Of a stretch of DNA of 43,643 nt, positions 27,114 to 36,288 are shown piece after piece. The notes under the pieces are model-generated. The model made no database searches, was not told the DNA's origin, and saw nothing but the letters and a program-made list of their open reading frames with translations. Both the position numbers and the translations under genes were made by a program. Numbering within the stretch: position 1 is the stretch's first letter; each line of letters begins with the position of its first letter. Source of the stretch: Gammaproteobacteria bacterium (GTDB lineage: Bacteria > Pseudomonadota > Gammaproteobacteria > Pseudomonadales > Oleiphilaceae); contig PDSQ01000005.1 of NCBI GenBank assembly GCA_002747055.1, forward strand, positions 1 to 43,643, written 5' to 3'.

Positions 27114-27458
27114 ACGATTTTCTCCTTGATCAATGAGCCCAGTTCTGCTAAGCAGATTAGAGGCCAAAAACAAAAATAACAAAAAAAAACAAGGAAGCGA
27201 GATTGTATGCGTGATAGGTTAGCTTATCGATATGTAAAAAATTTCGACAATCTCCAAAGACCAAAAATACCGGCCGAAACTTGTCCCTCGGCGACGTCCA
27301 CAAGGCTGCGAAAGACATACCCATGACTGCTCCACAGCAAACAGATTGGCGCAAAATAAAAAATATTTGGATTATGGCATTCCCGTCTTTACAATCAGAC
27401 AATGCCTATCAACAGTTTTGTTTATAGTGAATCCAGTACATTTGCGACCGGCATATCC
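27114..27458. other. Upstream region of the PEP-CTERM gene
   Basis: 345 bp between the sensor kinase stop and the PEP-CTERM start. Apart from the ribosome site (minus-strand AAGGAG, about 27123-27128) I see no convincing promoter, gene or terminator. It contains an A-rich tract at about 27170-27190. Confidence 0.4.
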
Positions 27459-29042
27459 TTATATGCCAGGCTGTTCAGAGGCCTGCTGGATTCTTGGCCA
27501 GACCAGACTGAATTTTGCCCCGCCCATTTTACTTTTGCCCAGCATGGCCTGCCCCCCATGCCAATATAAGATTCGTCGTACAATCGACAAACCTAAACCA
27601 TAGCCACCTGAGGTTCTGGTGCGACTGTCATCCAGACGAGCGAATGGTGTAAAAACCTTGTCCCAATCGCTTTCCGGAATACCCGAACCATCATCTTCGA
27701 CATCGACGCGACAAGTGTCACTGTCGAGTTGACACTTCACGATTACCCTCGATTTACAATAGCGGGTAGCATTACCAACCAGATTCTGTATCGCTCTATG
27801 TATATAGCGGGGTTCAATTTCAGACAATCGCCAGCTTTTCGAATCACCGGAAAAATCGGCCGAAATAGTCAAATCCGGTCTGATCCCGCCCTGCTCTGAC
27901 ACCACTTGAGTCACGATTTCAACAATATCTGATTCTTGAAAATCAAAAATCGGCCCGCCTTGTTCGAGTCGGGCATAGGTTAATATTTCATCAATTAAAT
28001 CATCCAGCTCCTGAATATCACTATCAATACCCTTTAATTGCTTGTCCATCGCCTTCCGATCGGGAGAGTCTTCGATCATCTGCACGCCAAAGCGAATTCG
28101 CGCCACCGGAGTACGCAACTCATGAGAGACAGCATGTATCATTTCACGCTGCACCAGCACCAGACGCTGAATCTGGTCAGCCATACTATTGAAAGACTCA
28201 CCCAATCGGCCAATCGCATCCAGTTTTTGCGTTTTCACTCTGGCTTCAAGCTCACCCCGCGCTATCCGACTGGCCACCATTTCCAGGTTTCTCAGCCGCC
28301 CAATCAGTGTTTGCAATAACCCAAAAACCGTCGCCGCCAAAACACCGGCAGAAACGATGGCAAGCAGAATGACGATGGGCCAGGCCACTGGAGAAAAGGG
28401 TTTGACAAATTCAAGTCTGACCAACTCACCAGAGCTGAGAGTAAGGAAAAAAACTGCGGGATCACTCATTTCAGGACGATAATAAGCCCTTCTGTGATCA
28501 GCCAAATTGGCCAATAACTCTTCGTTGGGTAAATCATCGGCATCTTGTAAAACCCCAACCTTCAGCCCCGTTGTGGTTCGGATAAGTGAAATTACCTCAC
28601 TCAATGGCCGACCGGAAAGGTTATTAAGCTCATAGTGCACTAAATTGAACACACTCTCGGCCATATCCGAATATAAATTGGGTAACACCCCTGTTATCAA
28701 TAATTTCTGGTTATACGCTTTAAAAACATGACTTCCATGCGGATCCCGACGCACCAGTACCTGCCCCCAACTCAATCTCTCACGATACAAAGCAGACAAC
28801 CGAGTCTCGTCAACAAGCCTCAAACCCAGTTGAACGCCCTGCGGGGTGTTGATAGATAACCAGTGCGGTAATTGATTCTCGGGTATTTGAGATATCCAAT
28901 TCAGAAGCGGCGATGAAACCTCGATGGAATGATGTTCGATTCGGACTGTATTGACCGCGGAAAACAGCAAGTAACAAAAAAAGCCCACCACTACCAAAGA
29001 TAAAAGCAGGCCGCCGAATACGCGTACAAACAAATTATTCAC
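27459..29042 (-). CDS. Two-component sensor histidine kinase (RstB-like)
   Basis: Inner-membrane sensor kinase of 527 residues. Helix one is about 8-28, then a periplasmic sensor of about 190 residues, helix two about 221-245 and a HAMP domain (about 245-297). The dimerisation domain has H-box AVSHELRTP (phospho-acceptor His307). The ATPase domain has N-box NLVGNATRYCKSRV, G1 DDGSGIP, F-box FTPFARLDDSR and G2 GGYGLGLSIV. The layout and the LDDSRTR segment resemble RstB/EnvZ-like kinases. It follows its regulator by 41 bp on the same strand, so the two form one operon. The signal sensed is unknown; the next gene downstream is the PEP-CTERM protein, a possible but unproven target. Confidence 0.92.
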   Translation of the reverse strand: MNNLFVRVFGGLLLSLVVVGFFCYLLFSAVNTVRIEHHSIEVSSPLLNWISQIPENQLPHWLSINTPQGVQLGLRLVDETRLSALYRERLSWGQVLVRRDPHGSHVFKAYNQKLLITGVLPNLYSDMAESVFNLVHYELNNLSGRPLSEVISLIRTTTGLKVGVLQDADDLPNEELLANLADHRRAYYRPEMSDPAVFFLTLSSGELVRLEFVKPFSPVAWPIVILLAIVSAGVLAATVFGLLQTLIGRLRNLEMVASRIARGELEARVKTQKLDAIGRLGESFNSMADQIQRLVLVQREMIHAVSHELRTPVARIRFGVQMIEDSPDRKAMDKQLKGIDSDIQELDDLIDEILTYARLEQGGPIFDFQESDIVEIVTQVVSEQGGIRPDLTISADFSGDSKSWRLSEIEPRYIHRAIQNLVGNATRYCKSRVIVKCQLDSDTCRVDVEDDGSGIPESDWDKVFTPFARLDDSRTRTSGGYGLGLSIVRRILYWHGGQAMLGKSKMGGAKFSLVWPRIQQASEQPGI

Positions 29043-29083
29043 AGAATAATCCCGCTAAAGCTTATGCAGAACGACAAGTTCGG

Positions 29084-29830
29084 CTAAGCCTCTTTAACAA
29101 ACAGATACCCTTTACTGCGCACAGTCTTTATTCTTCTTGGATGCACCGGGTCATCACCAATTTTTGGCCTGATTCGAGAAACGCGAACGTCAATTGACCT
29201 GTCCTGCCCGTCGTATTCAATTCCGCGCAGCGACGTAAAAATCTCTTCACGACTCAGAACATTACCCGCATTGCTCGCCAACAACCATAAAAGGTCAAAC
29301 TCGGCGCTGGTTAAATCGATGCTTTCCTCGTTCAGCCAGGCTTCCCGCATGGCTTTGTCGACGACCAGATCATTGTATACCAGACGAGTCTGCTCTGAAT
29401 CCTTCGAATCGCCGGATTTATCAGCCTCACCGTCAGCAGGTTGTTCTTTGATTCGGCGCAACAAGGCCCGGATACGAGCCAATAATACCCGGGGCCGAAC
29501 CGGCTTGGACATATAGTCATCCGCTCCCATTTCCAAGCCGAGCACCTGATCGAGATCCTCGGTACGAGCAGTTAGCATCAATATTGGCCCGTGATAGCTT
29601 GGTCGCACCTTCCGGCAGACTGAAAGGCCATCTTCTCCCGGCAGCATCAAGTCCAACACAACCAGATCCGGCTTTTCATTTTTAATTCTTTCAACTGCAT
29701 TGGTACCATTTGGCTCAATCGAGACAATAAGACCATTACTTTCGAGATACTCTTTCGTTAGATCGGCCAACCTCTCATCATCTTCAACAATGAGAATACG
29801 CCACGCTTCGTTGTTATCCAGACTGTCCAT
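29084..29830 (-). CDS. OmpR-family response regulator (RstA-like)
   Basis: DNA-binding response regulator of 248 residues. The receiver domain has the acidic pocket EDD (16-18), phospho-acceptor Asp60 (VVLDLMLPGEDG), switch Thr (LTART) and Lys (SKPV). A charged linker of about 25 residues (DGEADKSGDSKDSEQ) joins it to a winged-helix domain with LTSAEFDLL, RSIDVRVSRIR and the terminal RSKGYLF motif. The ribosome site GGAG lies 7 bp before ATG 29830. It is first in the operon with the sensor kinase. Confidence 0.94.
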   Translation of the reverse strand: MDSLDNNEAWRILIVEDDERLADLTKEYLESNGLIVSIEPNGTNAVERIKNEKPDLVVLDLMLPGEDGLSVCRKVRPSYHGPILMLTARTEDLDQVLGLEMGADDYMSKPVRPRVLLARIRALLRRIKEQPADGEADKSGDSKDSEQTRLVYNDLVVDKAMREAWLNEESIDLTSAEFDLLWLLASNAGNVLSREEIFTSLRGIEYDGQDRSIDVRVSRIRPKIGDDPVHPRRIKTVRSKGYLFVKEA

Positions 29831-30188
29831 TCAACACTCCATGCAACACTCGCAATTGATTGGGTTATTATTATCGATTCAATTCAGGCGCACCACGATT
29901 CTGCTCACCGACGCTTATTCTGATTTGCAGTATTTTCAGACCAAGCTTCCATCCTTTATGGACAAAGGTATCACCCAGCACGCTTACTTTAGATAGGTAC
30001 ATCTTTAGATTAAGTATATATGGTGTTTACAGATTTACCCATTTAATCGGCTACTAATCTGGTTTTTAATCAAAACTGGGGTTATTGCCGCAATATCTGT
30101 CGGGCTGGACAAAAACATAGATTGCAACCAAAATACTGTGACTAGCTGCCGACGTTTTTTTAAACGCGAAGTGCAAAGCGCAAACAAC
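29831..30188. other. Intergenic region before the two-component operon
   Basis: 358 bp, AT-rich, between the end of the spermidine synthase-like gene and the regulator start. It should contain the regulator promoter and the end of the six-gene operon. No stable terminator, RNA gene or coding frame was recognised; the plus-strand frames here lack ribosome sites. Confidence 0.35.
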
Positions 30189-31922
30189 CTATTCGACAAT
30201 CCAGGCGTCATCGTTATAGTGTTGAACCAGACACGGATGCATCAATGTATTGACGCATGAATAGTCGGAATGGAGTTCACCTTTGCCGAAGGCCAGCGAT
30301 GCCACCATCAGTTCCGGCGTAATAAATTGTGTCTCGACATCAAAATGGTCAACCTCCTGAATTGCCTGCACCATTTCCTTTTCTGTCACATCATTCCGCC
30401 ACGCGAGAAAGTAGCCCCAGTCACCAAAACTCGGGATATTTTGTCGATAGGGAAGGGTTTTGTATCCTGCGGCTTTTAGTGTCGCTCCTATGGCCAAAAA
30501 GGCTTCTTTAGCGTGATAAGGGGAGGTCGATTGTACGGCGATCAGGGCGTTGGGCGACAAATGCCTGGCCAGTTTCCGGTAAAACTGCTGGCTATATAGC
30601 TTACTCAACTCAACAGAGGAAGGATCAGGAAAATCAATCACGACGACATCCCATTGGCGACCGGACAAACTAGCCAAAAACCGGTCAGCGTCGACATTGA
30701 TCACATCGATACTGGCAACCCATTCAGTGTCCGACTGACCGACAACAAGGCTGTGATCCGCCGTCAGCAACACAGGTTTGATATCTGCTGAACTCACCCC
30801 ATCGTTAGCCAGAATAGTGACTCTTCTATCCGAGAATGCATTGCCATTCAACTTCGACAAATGAGGTTCTGATGCAGCCAGTCTGACCATATCGGGATCG
30901 AGATCTACCAGGCTGATATGTTTGATGTCGGCATATTTTTTCAGCTCTCGCAGAGCCAGCCCATCGCCTCCGCCAAGCAGCAGGACATTCTCTTTGCTGT
31001 CCGCTAAGGTCATAACCGGATGAACCAGGAAATCGTGATAACGCACTTCATCAAGTGAGCTAAATTGTGTATTGCCATTGATATAAAGTCGAACATCGCC
31101 TGTGCGACTGTTTTTAGTGACCACTAAATGCTGATATCGAGTGGTTTCGCGATGCACGATGGGGTCTTCGTAAAAGCGTTGCTCCATCAGGTTGCTTATG
31201 TCTCTATTGTGACTGTAGCCATAGAACAGGGCGGCGGCAGTCACCACTATGGCCGAGATAACCACAAAGTTATTTTTTATTTCTTTACGGACAATAAAAT
31301 AAACAACGGCGACAACCGCAACCAGAAAATTAAAACCGGCGACAATAAAACTGATTTCAGTGAGCGGGTAATGTTTTAACAAATACCGGACCCAGACTAT
31401 GGCGCCGATAAATGCCCCGATATAGTCCATGGCATACACAATGGCCAGATTGGCTTTCAGCCTGATTTTGTTTTGCTCGATGATGCGCATCACAATCGGT
31501 ATTTCAAAACCGATCAAGAAACCCACCGTGAGCACAAAGCCGTAGTGAACGAACAGAAAATGATCCTGTAAATAGCCATAGGCCGCATAGATAGCGAGAG
31601 GAGCAAAACCTCCCAATAGGGCCATAAGCACTTCGACGCCCATAAATTTATAGACCAGCGCTGCATCGGACATCTTGTTCTGGACAAGCCCGGAAATCCC
31701 CATCATCAGCATCATCGAGGCAATCACCAGAGAAAACTGCTCGATGGAATTGCCCAGAATATAGGTGGTGATGGTCGCGAGAACGTATTCGTTGACCAAA
31801 CCGCTGGCACCGGTTGAAAACATACAAAAGCCCAGCAAAAAGGCAAAAAGACGATCCGGCCGTTTTTGCTTCTGCCCGGCATGCGCCGGTGCTGTGCAGC
31901 GGGTCACTATTGATGTCGCCAT
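30189..31922 (-). CDS. Membrane-bound spermidine/spermine synthase-like aminopropyltransferase
   Basis: 577 residues. The N-terminal half has about seven membrane helices (25-235); the C-terminal half is a spermidine synthase fold. Visible motifs: INGNTQFSSLDEVRYHDFLVHP (282-302; family YHE is YHD here), the nucleotide-binding loop LLLGGGDG (314-321), acidic LVDLDPDMV (338-346), and VVIDFPDPSSVELSKLY, the catalytic and gatekeeper region. In the family this domain transfers an aminopropyl group from decarboxylated SAM to an amine; a membrane form suggests a membrane-near acceptor (inference). It is last in a six-gene operon, with five bases between it and the DUF350 gene. Confidence 0.88.
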   Translation of the reverse strand: MATSIVTRCTAPAHAGQKQKRPDRLFAFLLGFCMFSTGASGLVNEYVLATITTYILGNSIEQFSLVIASMMLMMGISGLVQNKMSDAALVYKFMGVEVLMALLGGFAPLAIYAAYGYLQDHFLFVHYGFVLTVGFLIGFEIPIVMRIIEQNKIRLKANLAIVYAMDYIGAFIGAIVWVRYLLKHYPLTEISFIVAGFNFLVAVVAVVYFIVRKEIKNNFVVISAIVVTAAALFYGYSHNRDISNLMEQRFYEDPIVHRETTRYQHLVVTKNSRTGDVRLYINGNTQFSSLDEVRYHDFLVHPVMTLADSKENVLLLGGGDGLALRELKKYADIKHISLVDLDPDMVRLAASEPHLSKLNGNAFSDRRVTILANDGVSSADIKPVLLTADHSLVVGQSDTEWVASIDVINVDADRFLASLSGRQWDVVVIDFPDPSSVELSKLYSQQFYRKLARHLSPNALIAVQSTSPYHAKEAFLAIGATLKAAGYKTLPYRQNIPSFGDWGYFLAWRNDVTEKEMVQAIQEVDHFDVETQFITPELMVASLAFGKGELHSDYSCVNTLMHPCLVQHYNDDAWIVE

Positions 31923-31927
31923 TCCAT

Positions 31928-32779
31928 TTACAGAATAGCCATACCGAGAATCAACGCCATAGCGATCCTGGATAGTGCCAATTGTACCGATTGCACAATT
32001 TGATCTTTTTCCAATATATCTTTAACGGTACTGGTGGTCACAATGACTAGATCAATCAAATATTCAAAGAAATAGAGCAGCACCATACCGGACAACGCAG
32101 TGATAACAAATTCCATTGCCGCACTGGCAAAGGTTTCAGGCATACTGCCGCCAGAGATGGCGCTTTGCATAATCAAACCATAAGCAATAATCTTGCCTGC
32201 AAGATAAATCCCTGCCGCAAGACTGCCTTCCTGAACTCGTTGTACCGGATTCAGTCTCGCCTGAAAAAGTTTCCGATAAATGACTACCAGCAAGATAAGC
32301 ATAATCTGACCGGCCACAAAATAGACAATGGCCTCGATCCAGCCACCCTGATCGCCTTGGATGCTGGCATAAGCGAGTATCCCGGTCATCAGCAAGGTAC
32401 CAAATTCGACAAAGCTGATAGCCAGATTACCCTCGCCAATTTCTTCTGAATTATCAACCCCTGGCAGGACCAGACGGTCGGTGACCAGCAATGAGGAAAA
32501 CATAAAGCCGGCGGCAGTCAGGCCATAGAGCAAGGTTGCCAGCAGATCCGACGCGAAGTTAGTCGCACTTTGTCCGCTCAATACACCAACCATCGCAATC
32601 GCCAACCCCAACTGAATACCTCCCCGTCGTATTGCCAGTGCCAGATTACCCTTGGTGATTTCACGCTCGGCATCGAAATATTTTTTATCTTTGAAGTTGA
32701 GAAGGTATTTAACGCCAACGGCAATGGTGAGATAAACCAGAGTAAAGATAATGTAATAGCCATAGTTTTCGATATTCAT
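31928..32779 (-). CDS. DUF350 integral membrane protein (two DUF350 units, YjfL-like)
   Basis: About eight membrane helices in two similar halves, each a DUF350 unit (first GNLALAIRRGGIQLGLAIA, second GSLAAGIYLAGKIIAYGLI). E. coli YjfL is a relative; no biochemical function is firmly known. I prefer ATG 32779 (283 residues, GGAA about 8 bp upstream). The in-frame GTG at 32794 would add five residues but has almost no ribosome site. It lies between the lipoprotein gene and the spermidine synthase-like gene with gaps of 21 and 5 bp. DUF350 beside polyamine genes recurs in other bacteria (yjfL with yjfC in E. coli). Confidence 0.85.
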   Translation of the reverse strand: MNIENYGYYIIFTLVYLTIAVGVKYLLNFKDKKYFDAEREITKGNLALAIRRGGIQLGLAIAMVGVLSGQSATNFASDLLATLLYGLTAAGFMFSSLLVTDRLVLPGVDNSEEIGEGNLAISFVEFGTLLMTGILAYASIQGDQGGWIEAIVYFVAGQIMLILLVVIYRKLFQARLNPVQRVQEGSLAAGIYLAGKIIAYGLIMQSAISGGSMPETFASAAMEFVITALSGMVLLYFFEYLIDLVIVTTSTVKDILEKDQIVQSVQLALSRIAMALILGMAIL

Positions 32780-32800
32780 ACCATTGATTTCCACTTAAAA

Positions 32801-34474
32801 TTATTTACCGCCACTTGCCGGGCCTCTGCCTCGGCTAGCACGCCCGGCACCCCGTATACTTGTGGTAGTGCCCCGGTCAAATCCGCTGCGGCGTGCTTTT
32901 TTCGCTTTATCCGGGTAACGCCTGGCATGCTCCGAACGACCATTCCCCGCTGAGCCCTTGCTGTAGGCATACGGGCCATAGGTACCGTATTTACGTCGTT
33001 TACCGTAAAAAGGCTTTCCGCGTTGGCGCTGGTTATAATTTTTCCAGTTATTGTACGAATAACCGCGCCCACCCTGGATCAACCCGTTCATAAAGGCATA
33101 CATACCGTAATAATGCCAGAAACTGTTACCGGAGCTATCCGTCCGCCATTCACCATATTGATTCGATCCGGTCGGACGACCGTCAACCATGTCGGGCCTG
33201 GCCACCATCGCCATTCCAGCAGGTTCGGCATTTTTCAGGGAGTCTTCCTGGTAATAACCATAAGGTTTGGTCAGAATTGCCATACCAAGGTTGTTCCATT
33301 GTCGCCAGAAATCATCTTCTTGGACTGGCAGCCAATTCGTTCTGGTCTGTTTTTCATCGACAATATCAATATATTTGTGAAAACTTCGGGCCTCGGTTTT
33401 TTCTACCCAGTAATCCGCCTGATCGAATTTGGGATTCATATTGGCGCGTTCATCGATGTTCAACGCATGCCAGTATTTGGCCGGTATAGTTAAACGAAAA
33501 TCCGTGCCCATCCAACCACTTCGCAGCGTCGCAATCAGGTTGCCACTGTAGGTATCGAAGTATTCGAACACCTTTCCATCTACCCGTTTTGGCCGGTAGC
33601 TGGTCTCCGAGCCATTGCCACAGTATTCGCCGTCGCACCATGCCGCGCGACGTATTTGCACGTAGTAGTCAATCTTTTGGTCGGCCAGAATACGCGTGTA
33701 ACTGCGGTAAAGTTCATCCAGTTTGGCCTGGGTGGCCGCTTCGTATTTAGTGATTTTGTCCAGACTTTCAAGAATCGCCTGTTTAGCGTCGCCCAAAATC
33801 GCGTAATCGGCATGGTTGTTTTTTGAATGCTGGTCAAATTGAGTTTGAACAGCATCATACTGCTTCTTGGCGCTATCGACATAGCCATCCATAGTCGCCA
33901 GGCGCCGGGCAACGTCTTCAGCTTTATGGCTGTAATCTTTGGTCACTCTCTGAGCGCGAATCCGGAGCTTTTTTTGCAGCTGATCGATCGTTACCAGGGC
34001 GCCACCGGCGGCAGAATAATAGTGCGCTGCATTTTCCCGAACCTGGGTCAAAAACGCCAGCCGCTCGTTTGGATAATCAGCAGCCGCAGATGACTGCATC
34101 AGCAGAGAATCAAATTTATCCAGCTTGCGAGCAAAGTCTTTAGCCTGTTCCGGCTCGTTACTTTCATACAGTGGTTTTAACTCTTGTTCATACAGTCGCT
34201 TGGCCTGACTGAGCCTGCTTTGTGCCAAATTGAATTTATCCTGCCAGTTTTCCTTTTCTGCGTAATACCGAGCAAACTGCCAATCCTCAGACTGCTTGCG
34301 CCGATCATAGACCTTTTGCGCACGCACCAACATTTCCTCATGCTGGTGCAATCGCTGAGGAATGTTTTCATATCGAAGTGTCAAATAATCAGGCAACCCC
34401 GAGCAAGCCACCACGACACTGGCAAGCAGTGCCGTCATGGCCCATCGGTAGCATACTTTGTTCAATGCCAACAA
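32801..34474 (-). CDS. Large coiled-coil lipoprotein with YgiB/YjfM-like C-terminal tail
   Basis: Not assigned to a named family as a whole. From the TTG start chosen here (558 residues) it opens with a lipoprotein signal: KVCYRW, hydrophobic stretch, lipobox VVAC. Then comes a helical region of about 230 residues rich in Lys, Gln and Glu (coiled-coil likely), a middle part with paired cysteines (WCDGEYC), and a low-complexity tail: NSFWHYYGMYAFMNGLIQGG, Tyr/Gly-rich, then Arg/Gly-rich (RGAGRASRGRG). The tail resembles the DUF1190 lipoproteins YgiB/YjfM of E. coli in order and composition, but the body is much longer. The TTG at 34474 has AAGGAG nine bases upstream; the longer frame from 34528 would place charged residues before the leader. 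The ATG at 34441 is an alternative. Confidence 0.7.
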   Translation of the reverse strand: MLALNKVCYRWAMTALLASVVVACSGLPDYLTLRYENIPQRLHQHEEMLVRAQKVYDRRKQSEDWQFARYYAEKENWQDKFNLAQSRLSQAKRLYEQELKPLYESNEPEQAKDFARKLDKFDSLLMQSSAAADYPNERLAFLTQVRENAAHYYSAAGGALVTIDQLQKKLRIRAQRVTKDYSHKAEDVARRLATMDGYVDSAKKQYDAVQTQFDQHSKNNHADYAILGDAKQAILESLDKITKYEAATQAKLDELYRSYTRILADQKIDYYVQIRRAAWCDGEYCGNGSETSYRPKRVDGKVFEYFDTYSGNLIATLRSGWMGTDFRLTIPAKYWHALNIDERANMNPKFDQADYWVEKTEARSFHKYIDIVDEKQTRTNWLPVQEDDFWRQWNNLGMAILTKPYGYYQEDSLKNAEPAGMAMVARPDMVDGRPTGSNQYGEWRTDSSGNSFWHYYGMYAFMNGLIQGGRGYSYNNWKNYNQRQRGKPFYGKRRKYGTYGPYAYSKGSAGNGRSEHARRYPDKAKKARRSGFDRGTTTSIRGAGRASRGRGPASGGK

Positions 34475-34537
34475 ACGATCGTTCTCCTTCTCTATCAGAG
34501 GTGTATTCCAGCGGCAGACCAATAACACCCGAACGAC

Positions 34538-35158
34538 TCAAACACCGGCCAACTGCAGTATTTCAATAGCGGACGGTTCTATTACCCTGCTAAGAAAGGC
34601 TTCACGATCCGGTCGATCATCATCGTCATGCCAGGTCTCTATGGTGAGATAACTCCCCTGCTCCCCTTCGAACTCATAGGCCCTCATTGGCAAGCCATCT
34701 TTTCGTTTGTCTTTTGCATACCGGCCGGCCCAGGTATCTTCTTCGACATAATGGAATCGCTTACCGTTGACGGTGACTTCACCGCTCTCTTCATCCGCGA
34801 TCTCTTTCAACGCGGTTTGTGTCAATGAGTTACCGAGATAGCGAATCTCCCGCATTTTGACCAGACAATCAGTCAAACTGATTTCCAGATCGTCATCGAT
34901 CTCCCACTCCAGGTAGGTTTTTGCACCCGTATGCAAGTTGAACAACTCTAACTCGGTGATCCAATAATCGGTTTTTTTTGCCGCGAAGTTTTTCCACTTA
35001 ACCTCGAGGTAATAGGCGACAGACTTTACCTGATAGGTTTTATCTTCGATAGTGACAAAGCCTCCGGCCAACAGGTTTTGTATTTTGTTCCGCTTACGCT
35101 GTTCGGGAGGTGTCGGGTGCAATTGCCGTATTGCATCGATACGTGTTTGTATATCCAT
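34538..35158 (-). CDS. DUF4178 domain protein
   Basis: A soluble acidic protein of 206 residues with a beta-rich DUF4178-like core (GGFVTIEDKTYQVKSVAYYL..., then LTDCLV... and VNGKRFHYVEED). No catalytic motif is seen. Its ATG (35156-35158) overlaps the telA TGA by one base (TGATG), so expression is coupled. DUF4178 proteins recur next to DUF350, PspA/TelA-like and polyamine synthase genes, which supports a shared envelope function here. Assignment rests on motif resemblance and context. Confidence 0.7.
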   Translation of the reverse strand: MDIQTRIDAIRQLHPTPPEQRKRNKIQNLLAGGFVTIEDKTYQVKSVAYYLEVKWKNFAAKKTDYWITELELFNLHTGAKTYLEWEIDDDLEISLTDCLVKMREIRYLGNSLTQTALKEIADEESGEVTVNGKRFHYVEEDTWAGRYAKDKRKDGLPMRAYEFEGEQGSYLTIETWHDDDDRPDREAFLSRVIEPSAIEILQLAGV

Positions 35159-36270
35159 CAGTCTTTGACCACCTCACCTTCAATGACTGGCATCTCTGCA
35201 TTCCTTGCCTCTCTCATCCCTTGAGCAACGGGTGATAACTCAAGTGTCATGGTTTCCAGTTTTGCGCTGGCTTCTCTCGCCTTGATCGTACTCGTGGTCA
35301 TGGTCTCGTTAGCTTTATTAACCGCCTGCACCAGTTGATCGAAACCTTGTTCCAGTTTTTCCAGTGCGATTACAGGATTATTGTAAAGATCACCAATCTC
35401 ATCCGCTGCCTGATTAACCGCAGCCGCATTTTGTTGCATCAAATCACCCAAACCTTCCTGAAAGCTGGTCACAGCCTGCTGCACCGCAGCCTGTTTTGCC
35501 AGTGCCGATTGAATGCGCAATGCATTGGTCATGACCATAGGGCCAACGGTCAGGGCACTATCAATTTGCTCGCTTAACAACTCATTGGATTGAATGGTTT
35601 GATCGATACTGACAAAAAACTGAACCGCCGCTTGCTCCATGGTTCTCAGGTCACGAATTCTGCGTGCCGCCTTGTTCAGGACACCGGCCAGTTTTTGTTC
35701 TTCCTGAGCATCGAGTTCACCGGCTTTTTGCATTTCTTCGACCTGCTTGACGAATAGTTCACCGACATGTATTTCACTCTGAATTTCCCGCTGCGCTGCA
35801 GAGATTTGCTCGTATTGCTGTTCCAAGTCAATACTGGTCTGCAATAAATCGTCCTTACCTTCCCTGAGACCATTCAGGATTTGATCGACATGTTTTTGCA
35901 TTGGCTGATATTTGTGCACAAAGTTGGCAACCGCCTTGCGTTTGATGCCTTTTGGCATCCATGAGAACCACCAGGCATTATGCAAAGAGTGAGGATTCAG
36001 TTCGTCCATCGCGGATCGTAATTCAAGCAGTTTTTCCCCGGCTGGCGATTTGCCTTCCAGGCCCTGCAAAAGACTGCCAACGCTGCCGGCCATCAAATCA
36101 TTGGCCTTTTTCATCTTATCTTGAGATTGGGCGCCCAGCGCATCCATTGCACGCATTAAAGCTGGCCCAGCTTTTTCTTTTACTTGTGCCACCAGTTGCA
36201 TACTTTTCTCTTGCATTTTGGCAACATCTTCACGCTTCGCCCACTTTGGCGCATTCGTCTTGTCAGTCAT
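35158..36270 (-). CDS. TelA-family protein (toxic anion/tellurite resistance family)
   Basis: A 370-residue, almost wholly helical cytoplasmic protein of the TelA/KlaA/YaaN family (PF05816). Typical segments: ELRSAMDELNPHSL, a short WFSWMPKGIKRK, then KYQPMQKHVDQILNGLREGKD, followed by long coiled-coils, and NALRIQSALAKQA near 250. Family members are linked with resistance to tellurite, antibiotics or envelope stress; the mechanism is not settled. It lies 18 bp behind xpaC, the same pair as xpaC-yaaN of Bacillus subtilis, and overlaps the DUF4178 gene. Ribosome site AAGGAAGG lies about 8 bp before the ATG. Confidence 0.85.
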   Translation of the reverse strand: MTDKTNAPKWAKREDVAKMQEKSMQLVAQVKEKAGPALMRAMDALGAQSQDKMKKANDLMAGSVGSLLQGLEGKSPAGEKLLELRSAMDELNPHSLHNAWWFSWMPKGIKRKAVANFVHKYQPMQKHVDQILNGLREGKDDLLQTSIDLEQQYEQISAAQREIQSEIHVGELFVKQVEEMQKAGELDAQEEQKLAGVLNKAARRIRDLRTMEQAAVQFFVSIDQTIQSNELLSEQIDSALTVGPMVMTNALRIQSALAKQAAVQQAVTSFQEGLGDLMQQNAAAVNQAADEIGDLYNNPVIALEKLEQGFDQLVQAVNKANETMTTSTIKAREASAKLETMTLELSPVAQGMREARNAEMPVIEGEVVKD

Positions 36271-36288
36271 TGGTCTCGCCTTCCTTAA

